Part shown: positions 5,183 to 5,232 of the stretch, piece by piece
How the letters are laid out: each line of letters begins with the position of its first letter
Numbering within the stretch: position 1 is the first letter of the stretch
The notes under the pieces: generated by a model
Database searches by the model: none
Told to the model about the DNA's origin: nothing
Seen by the model: only the letters and a program-made list of their open reading frames with translations
Assembly (NCBI GenBank): GCA_025922755.1
Contig: JAICHE010000101.1
Coordinates: 1 to 5,232 of the forward strand
Direction: 5' to 3'
Origin: Nitrososphaeraceae archaeon
GTDB taxonomy: Archaea; Thermoproteota; Nitrososphaeria; Nitrososphaerales; Nitrosopumilaceae
DNA length: 5,232 bases
Program-made: the position numbers and the translations under genes

Positions 5183-5232
5183 TTGGCACGTAGAAAAGGT
5201 CGAGTAAAGGACAAGTGGAGAGAAAAGAAATG
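5183..5232 (+). CDS. rps3ae: Small ribosomal subunit protein eS1 (S3Ae), 5' end only
   Basis: Sixteen complete codons read MARRKGRVKDKWREKK before the window ends. GxVKDKWREKKW is the conserved N-terminus of archaeal eS1 (the last W is cut at TG). The initiator must be TTG: an in-frame TAA at 5180-5182 directly precedes it, and no ATG or GTG start would retain the conserved N-terminus. The protein is part of the 30S platform near the mRNA exit. The gene follows serS by 40 bp and completes the rps15-DHH-pcc1-rps3ae neighbourhood common in archaea, here with serS inserted. Identity is strong despite the short piece. Confidence 0.88.
   Translation, partial: MARRKGRVKDKWREKK

Noticed and set aside
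1..5232. CRISPR array, insertion sequence, integrase site or other mobile system
   Set aside because: There are no regular direct repeats, no transposase or recombinase, and no terminal inverted repeats. Gene content is housekeeping plus lineage-specific membrane proteins.

Overview
The window reads as chromosomal DNA of an AT-rich ammonia-oxidizing archaeon (Nitrososphaerota/Thaumarchaeota, most like the marine Nitrosopumilus group). The grounds are archaeal-type ribosomal proteins uS15 and eS1, the KEOPS subunit Pcc1, an archaeal DHH/DHHA1 nuclease, AT-rich TATA boxes about 26 bp upstream of start codons (leaderless transcripts), T-rich terminators, and small membrane proteins of a kind I associate with this lineage. 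The assignment rests on sequence character and remembered family knowledge, not on a search.

Left part (1-875, plus strand): an unrecognised 104-residue soluble protein is followed by a membrane-anchored extracytoplasmic protein with an 'IPANIG' domain. The histidines typical of that domain family appear to be replaced. A short hairpin follows its stop codon.

Middle (962-1679, minus strand): two small membrane-protein genes lie in tandem, each with its own TATA box and T-rich terminator. One is a single-span protein with a charged, tryptophan-containing tail. The other has a signal peptide and a C-terminal membrane anchor. They are plausible candidates for the accessory ammonia monooxygenase subunits AmoY and AmoZ proposed for ammonia-oxidizing archaea, but this is inference. 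A 125-bp divergent promoter region separates them from the translation operon.

Right part (1805-5232, plus strand): a tightly coupled information-processing operon, rps15 - DHH nuclease - pcc1 - serS. Junctions overlap by 1 nt (TAATG), 38 nt and 1 nt (TAGTG). It is followed by the start of rps3ae (eS1), which has its own TATA box and a TTG start codon. The products serve the small ribosomal subunit (uS15, eS1), tRNA modification (Pcc1 of KEOPS), tRNA charging (SerRS) and nucleic-acid processing (DHH protein). The rps15 transcript looks leaderless, whereas serS has a strong Shine-Dalgarno sequence inside pcc1, so both initiation modes are present.

I see no mobile element, CRISPR array, tRNA or rRNA. 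The clearest leads are the minus-strand membrane gene pair, the histidine-less IPANIG protein, and the insertion of serS into the usual archaeal rps15-DHH-pcc1-rps3ae cluster.
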